Origin: Reyranellaceae bacterium
GTDB taxonomy: Bacteria; Pseudomonadota; Alphaproteobacteria; Reyranellales; Reyranellaceae
Assembly: GCA_022844045.1 (NCBI GenBank)
Contig: JALHMM010000013.1
Location: 1-49,238 of the forward strand
Length of the DNA: 49,238 nt
Reading direction: 5' to 3'
This document shows positions 27,403-35,615 of this stretch, piece by piece (positions within the stretch are counted from its first letter, which is position 1; each line of letters starts with the position of its first letter). The notes under the pieces were generated by a model. The model had not been told where the DNA came from. It was given only the letters and a program-made list of their open reading frames with translations, and ran no database searches. The position numbers were made by a program, and so were the translations under genes.

Positions 27403-27723
27403 CACGTTCTCTCCTGGTGAGACAGGGCGTCGCTACCACTGCAAAATTATACATCAGGTAACGATTGCTTTGGCAATCAGCGCGAAAGTGCAGCAGTGAC
27501 TGAGCTGTGAACGGTACAGGTCCTCGACGAAGCAGTGATGAGAACCACTTGACGCACGACGCGACGCCGCGCTCACCTAAGCGCCGCGCGGTTAATCGGA
27601 CGCATCTGTCATCCTCGGGGCCGTCCGCGGCCCCTGTAGCGCAGCGAGGGATCTAGGGGCTATCGCCTGGATCCCTCGCTACGCTCGGGATGACAGGGGT
27701 GGCCAAATCGCGAGGGGAGAGAC
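27403..27723. other. promoter region of the nuclease gene plus repeat
   Basis: No gene seen. The left part (27420-27500) is A+T-rich and should carry the minus-strand promoter of the nuclease gene. The right part is filled by a family A repeat at 27606-27696 ahead of the GMC gene. Confidence 0.4.
27606..27696. repeat. palindromic repeat, family A, with an inserted mini-hairpin
   Basis: Same family as 7586-7655 and 14236-14299. The left arm is interrupted near 27616-27637 by an extra hairpin, GGGGCCG-TCCG-CGGCCCC, absent from the other two copies, while the right arm is nearly intact. It ends 27 bp before the GMC gene start. Confidence 0.8.
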
Positions 27724-29340
27724 ATGGACCCACAGACCTTTGACTTCATCGTCGTCGGCGCCGGCTCGGCCGGCTCGGTCCTGGCCAACAGGTTGAGCGC
27801 CGATGTCAGGCACAAGGTGCTGGTGCTGGAAGCGGGGCGCGAAAGCCATCCCTGGTCGTGGATCCCGGTCGGCTTCGCCAGGCTGATCGACAACCCTAAA
27901 GCGAACTGGCTCTATACCTCTGAGCCCGAGGCATCGACCGGCAATCGCCGCATCCCGATCCCGCGCGGCAAGCTGCTGGGCGGCTCGTCATCGATCAACG
28001 GCATGGTGTTCGTGCGCGGCCAGGCGCAGGACTACGACACCTGGGCGCAGCTCGGCAATCGCGGCTGGAGCTATCGCGAGGTGCTGCCGATCTTCCGCGA
28101 CATGGAGAGCTTCCAGGGCGATGCCGACGAGGAATATCGCGGCCGCAATGGGCCCCTGAAGGTGACCGAGAGCAACGAGAGCGGCGCGATCTACGACGCG
28201 CTGATCAAGGCCGCCGGCCAGGTCGGCATCGCCTACACCAAGGATTACAACGGCGCCAAGCAGGACGGCATCGGCATGACCCAGGCGACCATCCGCGGGG
28301 GCCGCCGCATGAGCACCGCGGTCTGCTACCTCGATCCCGCCCGCGGCCGGTCGAACCTGACCATCGTCGCCAACGCGCTGACCGAAGCTCTGCTGTTCGA
28401 CGGCAAGCGCTGCGTCGGCGTGCGCTACACCGTGAACGGCCAGCTTCACGAGGCGCGCGCCGCCCGTGAAGTGGTCGTCAGCGCCGGCGCGATCAACTCG
28501 CCGCAGCTGCTGGAGCTCTCCGGCATCGGCCAGCCGGAGCGGCTGAAGGCGGCCGGCATCGAGGTGCGCCACGAGCTCAAGGGCGTCGGCGAGAACCTGC
28601 GCGACCACTACTCGCCCAGGATGAAGTGGACGGTGCCGCCGGCGCTCGGCATGACCTACAACGACAAGATGCGGGGGCTGGGCCGCGTCGTCCAGGCGCT
28701 GCGCTACGCGCTCAACCGCAAGGGGCTGCTCGGCCTGCCCGCGGCGCCGATCCGCGCCTATGTCCGCACCCGAGCCGGGCTGGAGGCGCCCGACGCGGCG
28801 ATCTCCTGGATCCCGTTCCTGGCGGGCGAGAACTTCCAGCTGGCCAAGACCTCCGGCATCACCGCGATCACCAACATCCTGCGCTCGGAGAGCACCGGCA
28901 GCATTCATGTCGTGTCGAGCCGGCCGGACACGCCGCCGGCGATCCGCTTCAACTTCCTGAGCGCGGCGCTCGACCGCGAGGTGACCTTGGAAGCGATGCG
29001 CATCGTCAGGCGCATCATGACGGCACCGGCCATGGCGGACATCGCCACCGACGAGATCGCCCCAGGCGTGAACATCAGCGCCGATGACGAGCTGCTCGAC
29101 TGGGTCAGGAACAACGCCGAGACCACCTACCATCCGGTCGGCACCTGCAAGATGGGCGCGGACCCGATGGCGGTGGTCGACGACCAGCTTCGTGTGCGCG
29201 GCCTGGCGGGGCTGCGCGTCGCCGATGCCTCGATCATGCCGACGCTGACCTCGGGCAACACCAACGCGCCGTCGATCATGATCGGCGAGAAGGCCGCGCG
29301 GATGATGCTGGCATCGACCGATCAAGCCGTCGCGGCATAA
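27724..29340 (+). CDS. GMC family FAD-dependent oxidoreductase (choline/alcohol dehydrogenase-like)
   Basis: Flavoprotein of 538 residues that oxidises an alcohol-type substrate. The FAD-binding motif DFIVVGAGSAGSVLANRLSA is at the N terminus with LVLEAG following. The GMC signature GGSSSINGMVFVRGQAQDYD is near residue 85, signature 2 is GAINSPQLLELSGIG, and the C-terminal active-site motifs are YHPVGTCKMG (His470) and SGNTNAPSIMIGEKAA (Asn514). A GAGGGGAGA ribosome binding site precedes the ATG. No betaine aldehyde dehydrogenase or BetI regulator is near, so a choline role is not supported. The substrate is unknown. Confidence 0.92.
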   Translation: MDPQTFDFIVVGAGSAGSVLANRLSADVRHKVLVLEAGRESHPWSWIPVGFARLIDNPKANWLYTSEPEASTGNRRIPIPRGKLLGGSSSINGMVFVRGQAQDYDTWAQLGNRGWSYREVLPIFRDMESFQGDADEEYRGRNGPLKVTESNESGAIYDALIKAAGQVGIAYTKDYNGAKQDGIGMTQATIRGGRRMSTAVCYLDPARGRSNLTIVANALTEALLFDGKRCVGVRYTVNGQLHEARAAREVVVSAGAINSPQLLELSGIGQPERLKAAGIEVRHELKGVGENLRDHYSPRMKWTVPPALGMTYNDKMRGLGRVVQALRYALNRKGLLGLPAAPIRAYVRTRAGLEAPDAAISWIPFLAGENFQLAKTSGITAITNILRSESTGSIHVVSSRPDTPPAIRFNFLSAALDREVTLEAMRIVRRIMTAPAMADIATDEIAPGVNISADDELLDWVRNNAETTYHPVGTCKMGADPMAVVDDQLRVRGLAGLRVADASIMPTLTSGNTNAPSIMIGEKAARMMLASTDQAVAA

Positions 29341-29775
29341 ACGAGTCCCATGAGCTGGACACGGCTGGCCGGACTGCGTTGCGCCTGATCGGACCGGATT
29401 CCGAGGAGTGGGTGCCGGATCGTCCGAGCATCGGCAACAGCGTCGCGCCATGTGCGGCGTTGAACACTGAAACTATGACTTCATTATTCACATACAATAT
29501 GTTAATATCATTGGATATTTTTATATTCATATCAATGCAATGAAATTCCAGAACAAGCCAGCTTCACCACGCCACATCAGGCGCGTCATGGCCGTCGGCA
29601 CGTTGATGAGCGCCGGAATGGCTTGGCTCGCGGCCGACGTCCTGCAGCCGATGGCGCCACTGCTGAGTCTGTTCGTTCGCTGGTGAGCACCCCCAGCGCG
29701 GCGCATACCACGCCTCGGGACACGATCGCTCTGATGACCGGCCCGAACGGCTTGAAGGCCGCTGACCGGTCTGGG

Positions 29776-29832
29776 CGCGCCACTCCAGTGGCGCGTCTTG
29801 TCGTGCCGCTGCCGCGCCACTGGAGTGGCGCG
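29776..29832. repeat. pair of inverted palindromes
   Basis: Two 20-bp palindromes, CGCGCCACT-CC-AGTGGCGCG (29776-29795) and CGCGCCACT-GG-AGTGGCGCG (29813-29832). The second is the exact reverse complement of the first, so the whole forms either two hairpins or one cruciform. Confidence 0.7.
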
Positions 29833-29926
29833 CCCCCAGCCTTGAACGCCAGATGCGAATCCCCTGCGTAGAAGGAGGGAGGCCGAGACCAGGGCGCGGC
29901 CGCAGGGGGTTCTTTCTCCGGTTGGG

Positions 29927-29985
29927 CTTCCAGTCAGCGGTCGACGTACTTCCAATCAGCGGGTTGTTGACTTCCAATTAGCCGG
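29927..29985. repeat. three tandem 22-bp repeats
   Basis: CTTCCAGTCAGCGG, CTTCCAATCAGCGG and CTTCCAATTAGCCGG start at 29927, 29949 and 29971, exactly 22 bp apart. Phased copies like this resemble the multiple terminal transposase-binding repeats of some insertion sequences (IS21-like), but no transposase gene remains. Confidence 0.55.
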
Positions 29986-30072
29986 ATCTGGCAATGCCAA
30001 TCGCTCGGGATTCGGAGATGGCATGTTCGAGTGGTTCGTAGAGCGGCGGTCGGCGGCGGCAGGACTGGGCGC

Positions 30073-30132
30073 GCGCCGTTGTCGCTGCTGAATCTCGCGG
30101 AAGCGATCGAAGGCGGACGGGGAGCGACATGA
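30073..30132 (+). pseudogene. fragment: second, diverged 3' end of the DUF72 gene
   Basis: In frame this encodes APLSLLNLAEAIEGGRGAT and a TGA stop, against APLSLLKLAEAIDAANAAG and TGA at the real DUF72 end (25727-25729). Eleven of the first 13 residues agree, and several codons differ only at the third base (CTG/TTG, GCA/GCG, GAG/GAA, ATA/ATC). Upstream similarity is lost. It is a genuine homologous gene end, not a chance repeat. Confidence 0.68.
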
Positions 30133-30151
30133 CACGCGACAGGCACCTGCT

Positions 30152-30709
30152 TTACTTGTAGAGCCAAGCCGATATGAGCCGCGTGTAGCGAGGCATGATC
30201 ACATAGGTCATCAGGCCGGTGATGATTGAAGCGACGATGAGATGGCTGATGCCGGGCTGGGCGAGGAAGGGCACGGCGCCGAACAGCGGCCGCAACAGCC
30301 AGGGCACGACGATGGTCAACGGGAAGATCGCCGACAGCGTGACAAGGAACTGCTTGTAGGTCTTGGCGTGTTTCTGGCCCAGTGGCGTGAACCAGAACTC
30401 CAGGCCGGTCTTGATGTCGACGCTTTCCTCCGCCGCGAGAAAAGGCCGCACCTTTTCGATCAGCCGCGCGCGCGCCTCGGAGTCAAGCCAGCCGCGCAGC
30501 GTCTCGATCGTGTCGAAGTGTAGTACGATTGTGTAAGCTCCCTCGGACCCTTGCGGCCGGATGACGTTGACGCCGCGATGGCCCGCGAATCCCTGCGCAA
30601 TCGGCACGATCTCCTTCAGCCACGCTTCGTATCGAGCTGTGTGCTGCGTCCGGGGCCGTTGGCGGATGATGGTGACGACCGCGTCGTCCGATTCTGTCAT
30701 GTCGGCCAT
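30152..30709 (-). CDS. antibiotic biosynthesis monooxygenase (ABM) domain protein with C-terminal membrane helices
   Basis: A 185-residue protein. Residues about 8-95 form a ferredoxin-like ABM domain (VVTIIRQRPRTQHTARYEAW, then IVLHFDTIETLRGWLDSEAR). The C-terminal third has two transmembrane helices (LSAIFPLTIVVPWLL and HLIVASIITGLMTYVI) that would anchor it to the inner membrane. Proteins of this layout are common in proteobacteria and unassigned; soluble ABM proteins oxidise quinols or degrade haem. The start at 30709 has GAGGAG at good spacing. It lies downstream of two co-oriented genes in the stress cluster, after a 204-bp gap. Confidence 0.85.
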   Translation of the reverse strand: MADMTESDDAVVTIIRQRPRTQHTARYEAWLKEIVPIAQGFAGHRGVNVIRPQGSEGAYTIVLHFDTIETLRGWLDSEARARLIEKVRPFLAAEESVDIKTGLEFWFTPLGQKHAKTYKQFLVTLSAIFPLTIVVPWLLRPLFGAVPFLAQPGISHLIVASIITGLMTYVIMPRYTRLISAWLYK

Positions 30710-30913
30710 GTGCACTCCTCCGGATTCTGGATGGCGCCAGTCGACCAGTGCCAGCAGCACAAAGACGTCGAGAAAGGAGGTCATCACCAGACCGCCGAAG
30801 AACCTCGAAGTAACGCGCTTCAGCAGGCGCCAGGCTAATCGAGCGACTTGGCGATGGCACGCCGCCAATAGGCTAAGGTCAACGCGACCCGCGCGGGAAG
30901 GGTAGGCGCGCCA

Positions 30914-31330
30914 CTATGCCGGCGGTAGCGGATCGGAGTCTGCGCCTAAGAGCGTGGCTCCGATCCGCGCCGTCAGTGCGATCGTGAAGAAGTCGACGTC
31001 ACGGCCGCCTGCCTCCTTCAAGATATCGCCAGCGGTGAAGTGCGTATTGGATCCACTCAGCGTGAGATGTGCGTCGATGCGCCATTCGCCTCGACCACGA
31101 TCTGGTGGCCGATCTGCCGGCCCCGCGACTGTGCCGTGCGCGGATAGGCGGTGAAGGGCGAGCCGTAGACCGGGTCCTGAAGAGAGGCGCGCCTGCGACG
31201 TTGAGCAGCGCTCGACGTAGAGATGCAAGATGAAGGCCGGAGTGTTGGGGGCGGCGGTATAGAGCCTGTCGCGCGCATCGCCCGCATCGCTGGAGCGGCC
31301 ATTGACCAGGATGAAATTGGGTTCGCTCAT
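30914..31330 (-). CDS. hypothetical protein with an apparent compensated frameshift
   Basis: The open frame gives 138 residues beginning MSEPNFILVNGRSSDAGDAR. Its middle (about residues 48-82) reads as an arginine/proline-rich stretch unlike a folded protein. The +1 frame over 31190-31095 instead reads LQDPVYGSPFTAYPRTAQSR and GRQIGHQIVVEAN, which looks like real protein and connects well to EWRIDAHLTLSGSNTHFTAG in the original frame. So a +1 and a -1 shift seem to have occurred, about 95 bp apart. The start codon overlaps the isochorismatase stop (ATGA). I do not recognise the family. Confidence 0.6.
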   Translation of the reverse strand: MSEPNFILVNGRSSDAGDARDRLYTAAPNTPAFILHLYVERCSTSQARLSSGPGLRLALHRLSAHGTVAGPADRPPDRGRGEWRIDAHLTLSGSNTHFTAGDILKEAGGRDVDFFTIALTARIGATLLGADSDPLPPA

Positions 31331-32028
31331 GAATGCACCACCGCCTTCGGCGGGTTCCACTCGGGCAGCGCCGTCGCGGGCGTGCCGTGCACCATCGTGT
31401 AGGCGTACTCCACGCCCACGCCGTAAGCGCCACAGTGGGTGCGCACGATCTGCATGACGGCGTCGTAGGTGTCCTTCTGCGCCCAGTCACGTTGCCATTC
31501 GAGCATGGTCGACAGCGCCGTCACGGGCTTGGCGCCGGCTTGCACCACTCGGCGCATGGCGTTGTCGTGGGCGAGCGCGCTGACGTCGCCGCAGCAATCC
31601 TCCACGACATAGATCTCGTAGCCGTCGTGGATCGCCTGAACGGTCGGCAGCGCCACGCAGGTCTCGGTCCACAGGCCGGTGAGCACGATCTTCTTCTTGC
31701 CGGTCTTCTTGATGGCGGCGACGAAGTTGGTGTCGTCCCACGAGTTCATCGAGGTGCGCTCGATCGGCGGATGGTCGGGGAAGATCGACAGGATCTGCGG
31801 CCAGGTGTTGCCGCTGAAGCCCTTGGTCTCCACCGTGGACAGCACGAACGGCACGCCGAAGACTTTGGCGGCCTTTGCCAACATCACGTTGTTGTTGATG
31901 ATCATCTGGCGATCAAAGTTGGCGACACCGAACAGCATCTGCGGCTGCAGGTCGATCATCGCCAGTACGCAGTTGTCAGGCGTCAGCAAGCCCTTTTCGC
32001 TGCGCTTGGCCAGGCTTGGTTTCGACAT
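31327..32028 (-). CDS. isochorismatase-family cysteine hydrolase (YcaC-like), copy 1
   Basis: A 233-residue alpha/beta hydrolase of the isochorismatase superfamily. Asp26 (AMIDLQPQM) and the nucleophile Cys124 in GLWTETCVALPTVQA are present, followed by the family's DGYEIYVVEDCCGD strand. The layout resembles YcaC-like amidases or hydrolases of unknown substrate, not the enterobactin enzyme. A GAGGAGA sequence precedes the ATG. It is the first gene of a minus-strand pair with the gene at 30914-31330 (4-bp overlap). A second, diverged member lies at 37130-37771. Confidence 0.9.
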   Translation of the reverse strand: MSKPSLAKRSEKGLLTPDNCVLAMIDLQPQMLFGVANFDRQMIINNNVMLAKAAKVFGVPFVLSTVETKGFSGNTWPQILSIFPDHPPIERTSMNSWDDTNFVAAIKKTGKKKIVLTGLWTETCVALPTVQAIHDGYEIYVVEDCCGDVSALAHDNAMRRVVQAGAKPVTALSTMLEWQRDWAQKDTYDAVMQIVRTHCGAYGVGVEYAYTMVHGTPATALPEWNPPKAVVHS

Positions 32029-32157
32029 TTTCGTCTCCTCGACTCGGTCTTGCTCGACGAGACGCAGAGATCACAATAGCGCAAGGAGATTCTTCCGCAG
32101 CGGCACGGCCACTTGCCGAATCGCACGATGGCGAACCACCATGACTCGCCGCAACGA

Positions 32158-34953
32158 CTAGATGTCCGACTTGAGAAGAGCGCGGGCGGCGGTAAGGTCA
32201 ATCGTATCGAAGCCGTCGGTAAAGCGACCATAGAGATCGGAAAGCAACGCCAGTGCGCGTCTGCGCCGCGGCGCGGGCAGCGGGAGTGTCGCTAGGCTCG
32301 TGGCGGTGCGGAGTTGAAAAGAGAGGTAGTTGCCGCGCCGCGCCAGCTCGAGCGATCGGCCGAGGAGGGCCTCGGTCTCCGCTAGGCCAGCCTCTCCGCG
32401 CTGGCGAAAGACGACCTCGGCTTTGACGCGCAGCAGGTGGGGCAGAGCCCGGAGCTGGCTCGCGCGCTCGACCATATCAATTGCCTCGTCGGCCGTCGCG
32501 TTTGCTTCGTCGAACTCCCCCTTTCGGGCCAACGTCTCGATGAACATCGCACGCAGCGTGGCAAAGCGCGGATGATCGGCGGCACGCCGTGTGCGAACGA
32601 AGATGTCGCGGAACAGACGAAGGCCGACGTCCAGCTCTCCGCGACCCACCGCCAGCGCCCCTTCGAAGCATGCCACATAGGGTCGCCAGTTTCGCAACTC
32701 GTAGCGCGTCGAGTAGTCTCTGAGCATAGCGAGAGTGCGCTCCGCCTCGTCGAAATCGCCGCGTAGCAGCGCATGGGTACAGACCCAGTTCGCCAGCGTG
32801 ATACAAAGAGAGACCACGTGATCGCGCGCGAGCGCTTCATCGATGCTTTGCCTGAGGTAGCGACGCGACTGTTCGATCTCGCCCGCGTGCCAGACAATGG
32901 AGCCCAGCAGGCCGAGGGCCAGGACGCGGCGATTGAACAGGAACCGGCTCGACGAAGGTTGATCGACGGGTACGTCGCGGCAAACCAGGACACGCTCAAT
33001 CAGCGGTCGCGAACCAATATCATCACCCAGGACAACCTTTACGCCGCCCAGCAGGAGCTCGGCCGACATGATGGCGCTCTCATCCTTCGATGCGATGGCG
33101 CGGGCATGGAGCTGTTGCGCAAGGCCGTGCGCGACGACAAATTCACGATGGTTCAGGCACGAGGAACACCATCCCCAGAGTGCGCGAAGCCTATAGTCTG
33201 GATCATCGAGCGCCTCAGCGAGCGTGTGTGCGCGGATGAACGCCGCGCGCACTTCGGCGCCCATCGCCATAGTCGACAGCAATGCCATGCCCTGCGCGGT
33301 GTGCAGGCGCATCTCGTCCTGTCGACGGTCGCCTGCCAAGCCCGGCAATGCGGCCAAGGCGACACCGGCAAACTGGTTGCAGGTATCCACCATCGACAGG
33401 CGCAGCCAGAGTGGCGCGGCCGCCACTGTCAGCGCCACCCCCAGAGCCGGATCACCGGCCGGAGAGAATGTCCAGTCGAGCGCCGCGCGAATGTTGCCCA
33501 TCGGATCGGCCAATGACGCCAGCGTCGCCGACGTGGCGTGGCCTTGCCAGTCGTGGTCGGCCTGGGCAAGCGCGCCGAGACAGAGATTGGCGTGGCGTCG
33601 CGACACGACGGTCAGATCACCGCTCTCGCGCAGCCTTTCACGTGCATAGGCGCGCGTTGTCTCGAGCAGCCGGTAATGTGCAGTACCCCGGATAATCTCC
33701 GGCACCACCAAAGACTTCGCGACCAGGCCGGCGACAGTCTCGATCACCGGTGGGTCACCGTCGCTGTGCGCAAGGATGGCCTCAGCCATCGCCAAACTGA
33801 AACGGCCGACAAAGAGCGAGAGATGGCGAAGGCCTTGCCGCTCGCTATCGCTGAGCAGGTCGTAGCTCCAATCGAACGCCGCCTTCAAGGTGCGATGACG
33901 CGGCAAGGCGGTTCTGAAACCGCCGGTCAGTAGCCGGAAGGTGTCATCGAGACGCTTGGCGATCTCAGCCACGCCGTGCGCCGCAGCCCTCGCCGCGGCG
34001 ATTTCGATCGCCAGCGGGATGCCGTCGAGCCGACGGCAGATCGTTGCGATGACTTCGATACAGGCGGCGTCGAGTGGAAATGCCGGATCGAGCGCGCGGG
34101 AGCGCGCCACAAAGAGCTGCACGGCACCAAAGCCCATCAGGGCGAAGGCGTCGGTAAGGTCATCCGGCGGTGTCGCCAAGGATGTGACGCGGTACAGGCT
34201 CTCTCCGTCGGCACGCAGCGGTTCACGGCTGGTCGCCAGCACGCGCACGTGGGGATTGGCGCTTACCAGCGCATGCGCCATCTCGGCCGCGGCATCGACG
34301 ACGTGCTCGCAGTTGTCGAGCACGAGCAGGAAAGCCCTCGACGACGTCATTGCGGCGACGCGGCCGGGTACAGACAGATTGTCGGGGATATCGAGGCCCA
34401 ACGCAGCGGCCACTTCATGCGCCACGCCCGCCGAGTCACTCAGCGACGCCAGCTCCGCCACCCACACGCCGTCGGCGAAAGCTGGTATCGCGCGGCGCGC
34501 CACTTCAAGAGCCATTCGTGTCTTGCCGATACCGCCAATGCCAGTGAGGGTGACGATACGACTTGTACGCAACACTTGATCGACGGCCGCGAGCTCTCGG
34601 TCACGGCCGACCAGTGAGCCAGTAGCGGCCGACAGATTTGTACTTGGTATCTGCGTAGATACCTGGAGCCGATCATCGACGATCTGGTAGCCGCGACCCG
34701 ATACGGTACGGATAGCCCCGCGGCGAGGGCCTAGCGCCTTGCGCAGTGCCGCGATCGCGACCTGTAGATTGTTCTCTTCGACGATCGAACCCCGCCAGAC
34801 GCGGCGCAACATGTCATCCTTGCTGACCAATCTGCCTTGCGCCTCGACGAGAACGTGCGCGACGTCGAAGGCACGACCACCCAGCACGACGGGCAAGCCG
34901 TCGACCCTCAATTCGCGACTGTCCTCTGCGATCTCAAAACCCGCGAAGTCCAT
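32158..34953 (-). CDS. winged-helix transcriptional regulator with NB-ARC-type ATPase and TPR-like C terminus
   Basis: A 931-residue protein. Residues 1-95 form an OmpR/PhoB-type winged helix (VSKDDMLRRVWRG, then RTVSGRGYQIV). Residues about 115-420 are a STAND-type ATPase: Walker A GIGGIGKT (138-145), Walker B LLVLDNCEH (209-217), then ATSREPL and RLDGIPLAIEIAAARA. The remaining 500 residues are helical repeats resembling TPRs, which in related proteins sense a ligand or partner. It probably controls the adjacent stress genes. Start at 34953 is chosen by the domain start; the frame is open to 35019. It is divergent from the AraC gene across 137 bp. Confidence 0.88.
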   Translation of the reverse strand: MDFAGFEIAEDSRELRVDGLPVVLGGRAFDVAHVLVEAQGRLVSKDDMLRRVWRGSIVEENNLQVAIAALRKALGPRRGAIRTVSGRGYQIVDDRLQVSTQIPSTNLSAATGSLVGRDRELAAVDQVLRTSRIVTLTGIGGIGKTRMALEVARRAIPAFADGVWVAELASLSDSAGVAHEVAAALGLDIPDNLSVPGRVAAMTSSRAFLLVLDNCEHVVDAAAEMAHALVSANPHVRVLATSREPLRADGESLYRVTSLATPPDDLTDAFALMGFGAVQLFVARSRALDPAFPLDAACIEVIATICRRLDGIPLAIEIAAARAAAHGVAEIAKRLDDTFRLLTGGFRTALPRHRTLKAAFDWSYDLLSDSERQGLRHLSLFVGRFSLAMAEAILAHSDGDPPVIETVAGLVAKSLVVPEIIRGTAHYRLLETTRAYARERLRESGDLTVVSRRHANLCLGALAQADHDWQGHATSATLASLADPMGNIRAALDWTFSPAGDPALGVALTVAAAPLWLRLSMVDTCNQFAGVALAALPGLAGDRRQDEMRLHTAQGMALLSTMAMGAEVRAAFIRAHTLAEALDDPDYRLRALWGWCSSCLNHREFVVAHGLAQQLHARAIASKDESAIMSAELLLGGVKVVLGDDIGSRPLIERVLVCRDVPVDQPSSSRFLFNRRVLALGLLGSIVWHAGEIEQSRRYLRQSIDEALARDHVVSLCITLANWVCTHALLRGDFDEAERTLAMLRDYSTRYELRNWRPYVACFEGALAVGRGELDVGLRLFRDIFVRTRRAADHPRFATLRAMFIETLARKGEFDEANATADEAIDMVERASQLRALPHLLRVKAEVVFRQRGEAGLAETEALLGRSLELARRGNYLSFQLRTATSLATLPLPAPRRRRALALLSDLYGRFTDGFDTIDLTAARALLKSDI

Positions 34954-35010
34954 GGCTGAACGACACACCTCCGACGCCTTGCCGGCTTCGGTTACGCGAC
35001 ATTGTACGAG

Positions 35011-35048
35011 ATTCAGCAAATTTCAGGATCACCTCAAAGAAAATTCAG
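35011..35048. promoter_or_regulatory. possible operator: three phased WTTCAG repeats
   Basis: ATTCAG at 35011-35016, TTTCAG at 35021-35026 and ATTCAG at 35043-35048 lie 10 and 22 bp apart, on one face of the helix, between the divergent winged-helix regulator and AraC genes. The region is A+T-rich compared with its surroundings. This suggests a binding site for one of the two flanking regulators. No other evidence supports it. Confidence 0.3.
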
Positions 35049-35090
35049 TGGGTGTCTGCCACGCATGCTGGACCAGGTGAGGGTCGCCGC

Positions 35091-35615
35091 ATGAACGTCG
35101 TGTTGCATCTCAGACCGAAGGCGGAAGCTGCCGCTTGTGTTCGATCTGCCGGTGAGGATCGACGCAGACCGAAGGCCGCGCAGCCGCTTGCGACCTGGCG
35201 GCTGCGGCGTGCGGTTGCCTATGTCGAGGCCAATCTCAGCAAACCGGTCCGACTCGCCGACATGGCAAACGCGGCAGGTCTGAGCGAGATGCACTTCGCG
35301 GCTCAGTTCCGCGCGGCGACCGGCCACCGGCCCCGCGAGTATCTGCTGCGCCGTCGCATCGAGCGCGCCTGCGCCCTTCTCGCCGGCAGCGAACGGTCTT
35401 TGGTCGACATAGCGCTCAGCGTCGGCTTCCAGTCCCAGGCACATTTCTCGACCGTCTTCCGCCGCTTCGTCGGCGACGCGCCATGGCGCTGGCGTCAGTC
35501 GAACTGGAACGAGGCCGCACAGCTGTCGTGGCATTCGGAAAGTGATCCTGCGTTCGCGGAAGATCGCGCCTGCGCCCGCACTAAACTCCCGCCGTCGATG
35601 AGGAGTGAAGCATGA
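35091..35615 (+). CDS. AraC-family transcriptional regulator, DNA-binding domain only
   Basis: A 174-residue protein with both AraC helix-turn-helix motifs: VRLADMANAAGLSEMHFAAQ (about residues 52-71) and DIALSVGFQSQAHFSTVFRR (about 103-122), with the RPREYLLRRRIERACALL linker. It lacks an N-terminal sensor domain and has about 40 residues of low-complexity lead-in, so it resembles SoxS/MarA-sized regulators. I chose ATG 35091 with GGTGAGG upstream; an in-frame frame extends to 35052. Its stop overlaps the dps start (ATGA), so it is co-translated with dps. Confidence 0.85.
   Translation: MNVVLHLRPKAEAAACVRSAGEDRRRPKAAQPLATWRLRRAVAYVEANLSKPVRLADMANAAGLSEMHFAAQFRAATGHRPREYLLRRRIERACALLAGSERSLVDIALSVGFQSQAHFSTVFRRFVGDAPWRWRQSNWNEAAQLSWHSESDPAFAEDRACARTKLPPSMRSEA

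Larger units (their letters stand above)
29341..30151. other. 811-bp gene-poor region with remnants
   Basis: No intact gene. In order it holds a strikingly A+T-rich patch (about 29465-29545), a pair of mutually inverted palindromes (29776-29832), three 22-bp tandem repeats (29927-29985) and a diverged DUF72 3' end (30073-30132). Overlapping minus-strand frames around 29527-29977 look like low-quality coding. The whole looks like a decayed mobile-element landing zone. Confidence 0.5.

Noticed and set aside
27724..29340. Choline dehydrogenase (betA) assignment
   Set aside because: The protein is GMC-type, but no betB, betI or transporter genes are nearby, and residue motifs do not separate choline from other alcohols.
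29527..29977. Two overlapping minus-strand reading frames in the gene-poor region
   Set aside because: They run through palindromes and tandem repeats and show no family features; they look like chance open frames in GC-rich DNA.
31327..32028. Siderophore (enterobactin-type) isochorismatase
   Set aside because: There are no siderophore genes around it, and the sequence layout is YcaC-like. No carrier-protein domain is present.
32773..34617. Several long plus-strand frames opposite the winged-helix ATPase regulator
   Set aside because: The minus strand has clear ATPase motifs and domain order. The plus-strand frames are compositionally typical shadows.
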